From Wenzhouxiangellaceae bacterium (GTDB taxonomy: Bacteria > Pseudomonadota > Gammaproteobacteria > Xanthomonadales > Wenzhouxiangellaceae), in assembly GCA_023258355.1 (NCBI GenBank), contig JALQZL010000001.1, positions 1 through 14,215 of the forward strand: a stretch of 14,215 nucleotides of DNA. The letters are read 5' to 3'. The position numbers were made by a program, and so were the translations under genes. This document shows, piece by piece, positions 12,757 through 14,215 of this stretch (positions are counted from its first letter, which is position 1; each line of letters opens with the position of its first letter). The notes below the pieces were generated by a model, which ran no database searches, had not been told where the DNA came from, and saw only the letters and a list, made by a program, of their open reading frames with translations.

Positions 12757-14215
12757 TTACTCTTTTAACGTGTTGTCTTCTTTAGACAGCTCTGCCAGTA
12801 AAGGCGCCGACTGCACTATGGTGTAGTGCATGTCTCGGTCTAGGACCAATCGGGCATCGCGATTGAGACGTTCTAGTGATTCTGAGAAGACCAACATTCC
12901 CTCGTCATTTCGGCTCAAGTGCCCCTGTTTTTGCAAAGACGAAATGAACTGGGTCAGCAGCGCTTTGTCATGAAGCTCACCTGTCATACCCGCTTGCAAC
13001 AGTGTGACCCGTTCTGCGCATAGCGCACATAATGACTCCAACTGCTGTTTGGAAATTTTTCCAGACCCATTTTTAATCAACACCGCAATCGTGATGAAGT
13101 AGCGCTCAAACGTCTGGCTCATGGTGTTGGCCAATAGCCTTAGCAGATGCGCGCCTGGTTCGCTACCCGATTGCCTGACCACCTGGTCATCTTGCTCTGC
13201 CAGCACTTTGGCCTCAATCAATTGATCAATGGTTTGATTGACCACTGGCGAAAGCGCATCACTGCCCCATGGCAAAAATAGCTCCTGCTTTAAGAAAGGA
13301 TAAACGCGCTCAGTGAGTTCGATTAGCCTGGCCCGCTTCAGGCGCTTGACATTGAGATAGCAACAGCCAACCCAGGCACCGATGGCCAGTAAATGAGCGG
13401 CATTATTCCGAAAATAGGTCAACAGCACAGCGGTGGACTCATCGGTCGAAATGATCGCACCAGACTGATGCGCCTGACGAGTCGCCACTTCCATGGTTAG
13501 TCCGTACTCAATGATGGCCTCAGGCGACTTGTCGGTTACCGTGATGCGATCAGAGTAGGGCGTGGCTTGGAATAGGCTCTGTAGCAAGCCAAGAAAACGG
13601 CGAAGATCCGCCTCTCCGAGCGCGTGTTTTGGGCTGGCCAATAGGCCAATGGACAACAGGGCAATCGGATTGATGTGAGCAGCACGATTGATGTTGACCA
13701 GAATGTCTTCGGCGAGCCCATCAACCAATGCTGGGACCCATTCAGGGCGATCAGTCGCAGAGATTGGCTCTGCTTGCCATGCCGGATAGTGCGCATCCAG
13801 TCGATCATTTAAGAAAATGGGCTCACCAAAACTCACCGTGACTTCACCATAATTCTTTCGAATAATGTTCCACACGTTTTTAAAGTCACTTAAAGATTCT
13901 GGCTTTTTCTGTTGCCCAGACAGCTCGCTGATATAAGCATTCCCCTCTGCTAGTCGCTCATAGGCAATCGAGACGGGTTGGAAAAGGACAGGGCGTTTGG
14001 GTTGCGCGAGGAAGGCACGCACGGTCATCGATAGCATGCCTGCTTTGGCTGGCAGCAAACGGCCTGTCCGAGAGCGCCCGCCTTCAATAAAGTACTCCAA
14101 CGCGACCCCTTTGGCCAAGATGGTGGCCACATACTCGTTAAACACCGCCGCATACAGTGGCTTAGAGCGAAACGATCGACGCAGAAAAAACCCACCGCCG
14201 CGTCGAATCAGGGGG
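12757..14215 (-). CDS. plsB: Glycerol-3-phosphate 1-O-acyltransferase PlsB, C-terminal part (5' end outside window)
   Basis: Inner-membrane enzyme that transfers an acyl chain from acyl-ACP or acyl-CoA to glycerol 3-phosphate, the first step of phospholipid synthesis. About 485 C-terminal residues of a family near 800 are visible. The frame stays open from the GTG at 14143-14145 to the window edge, adding PLIRRGGGFFLRRSF and KPLYAAVFNEY, which match the FIRR block of PlsB, so that GTG is internal and not the start. Next come FIEGGRSRTGRLLPAKAG (substrate-binding block III) and PVSIAYERL (block IV). FGEPI, the LLASPKHAL segment and the long helical C-terminal region follow. The catalytic HxxxxD block lies off the window. 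The gene converges on the atp operon, and its TAA (12757-12759) is one base from the stop of the small gene before it. Confidence 0.95.
   Translation of the reverse strand, partial: PLIRRGGGFFLRRSFRSKPLYAAVFNEYVATILAKGVALEYFIEGGRSRTGRLLPAKAGMLSMTVRAFLAQPKRPVLFQPVSIAYERLAEGNAYISELSGQQKKPESLSDFKNVWNIIRKNYGEVTVSFGEPIFLNDRLDAHYPAWQAEPISATDRPEWVPALVDGLAEDILVNINRAAHINPIALLSIGLLASPKHALGEADLRRFLGLLQSLFQATPYSDRITVTDKSPEAIIEYGLTMEVATRQAHQSGAIISTDESTAVLLTYFRNNAAHLLAIGAWVGCCYLNVKRLKRARLIELTERVYPFLKQELFLPWGSDALSPVVNQTIDQLIEAKVLAEQDDQVVRQSGSEPGAHLLRLLANTMSQTFERYFITIAVLIKNGSGKISKQQLESLCALCAERVTLLQAGMTGELHDKALLTQFISSLQKQGHLSRNDEGMLVFSESLERLNRDARLVLDRDMHYTIVQSAPLLAELSKEDNTLKE
12812..12830. repeat. Perfect 7-base inverted repeat in the 3' end of plsB
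   Basis: TGCACTA-tggtg-TAGTGCA forms a hairpin with seven pairs and a 5-base loop on either strand. It lies about 55 bases past the convergent stop codons, inside the plsB coding sequence (the MHYTIVQS part). No T-run follows it on either strand, so it is not a classical intrinsic terminator. It might pause or stabilise the 3' end of the atp transcript. Chance is also possible, since the stretch must also encode protein. Confidence 0.45.

Noticed and set aside
12774..12788. Hairpin TGTCT-tcttt-AGACA as terminator of the atp operon
   Set aside because: The stem has only five pairs, is weak, and is not followed by a T-run in either direction.
14143..14145. GTG as the start codon of plsB
   Set aside because: The frame is open upstream to the window edge and encodes the conserved GGGFFLRRSF and KPLYAAVFNEY parts of PlsB, so the real start is outside.

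Overview
The window looks like a chromosomal segment of a gammaproteobacterium with moderate GC content. Three things point there: the order rsmG-parA-parB-atpIBEFHAGDC, close matches of the peptide importer and ATP synthase subunits to their Escherichia-type relatives, and a PlsB-type glycerol-3-phosphate acyltransferase. The genus cannot be named from the sequence alone. Apart from the boundary with plsB, every gene is on the + strand and intergenic gaps are short. There are no RNA genes, insertion sequences, CRISPR arrays or phage genes.

Region 1 (1-3004) is the distal part of an oligopeptide ABC importer operon: a likely oppB tail, oppC (permease), oppD and oppF (ATPases). Genes overlap by 1-4 bases. 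Region 2 (2997-5381) is rsmG (16S rRNA methyltransferase) followed by the chromosome partition pair parA-parB. The last bases of oppF overlap the start of rsmG, so an importer operon sits where mnmG is usually found.

Region 3 (5382-12524) is the complete F1Fo ATP synthase operon atpIBEFHAGDC. A consensus extended -10 promoter lies between parB and atpI. The membrane sector (a, c, b), the stalk (b, delta, gamma, epsilon) and the catalytic hexamer (alpha, beta) are all present and their key residues are intact. The exception is atpD. Its beta subunit carries a 25-residue tandem duplication directly before the DELSEED lever, inside a stretch whose valine codon use differs sharply from the rest of the gene. 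This is the most unusual signal in the window.

Region 4 (12525-14215) holds a small DUF465/YdcH-like gene, in frame with atpC across its amber stop. It is followed, in convergent orientation and only one base away, by the C-terminal part of plsB, which runs off the right edge. I found no wholly new multi-gene system. The remainder is well-conserved housekeeping content with a few local oddities.
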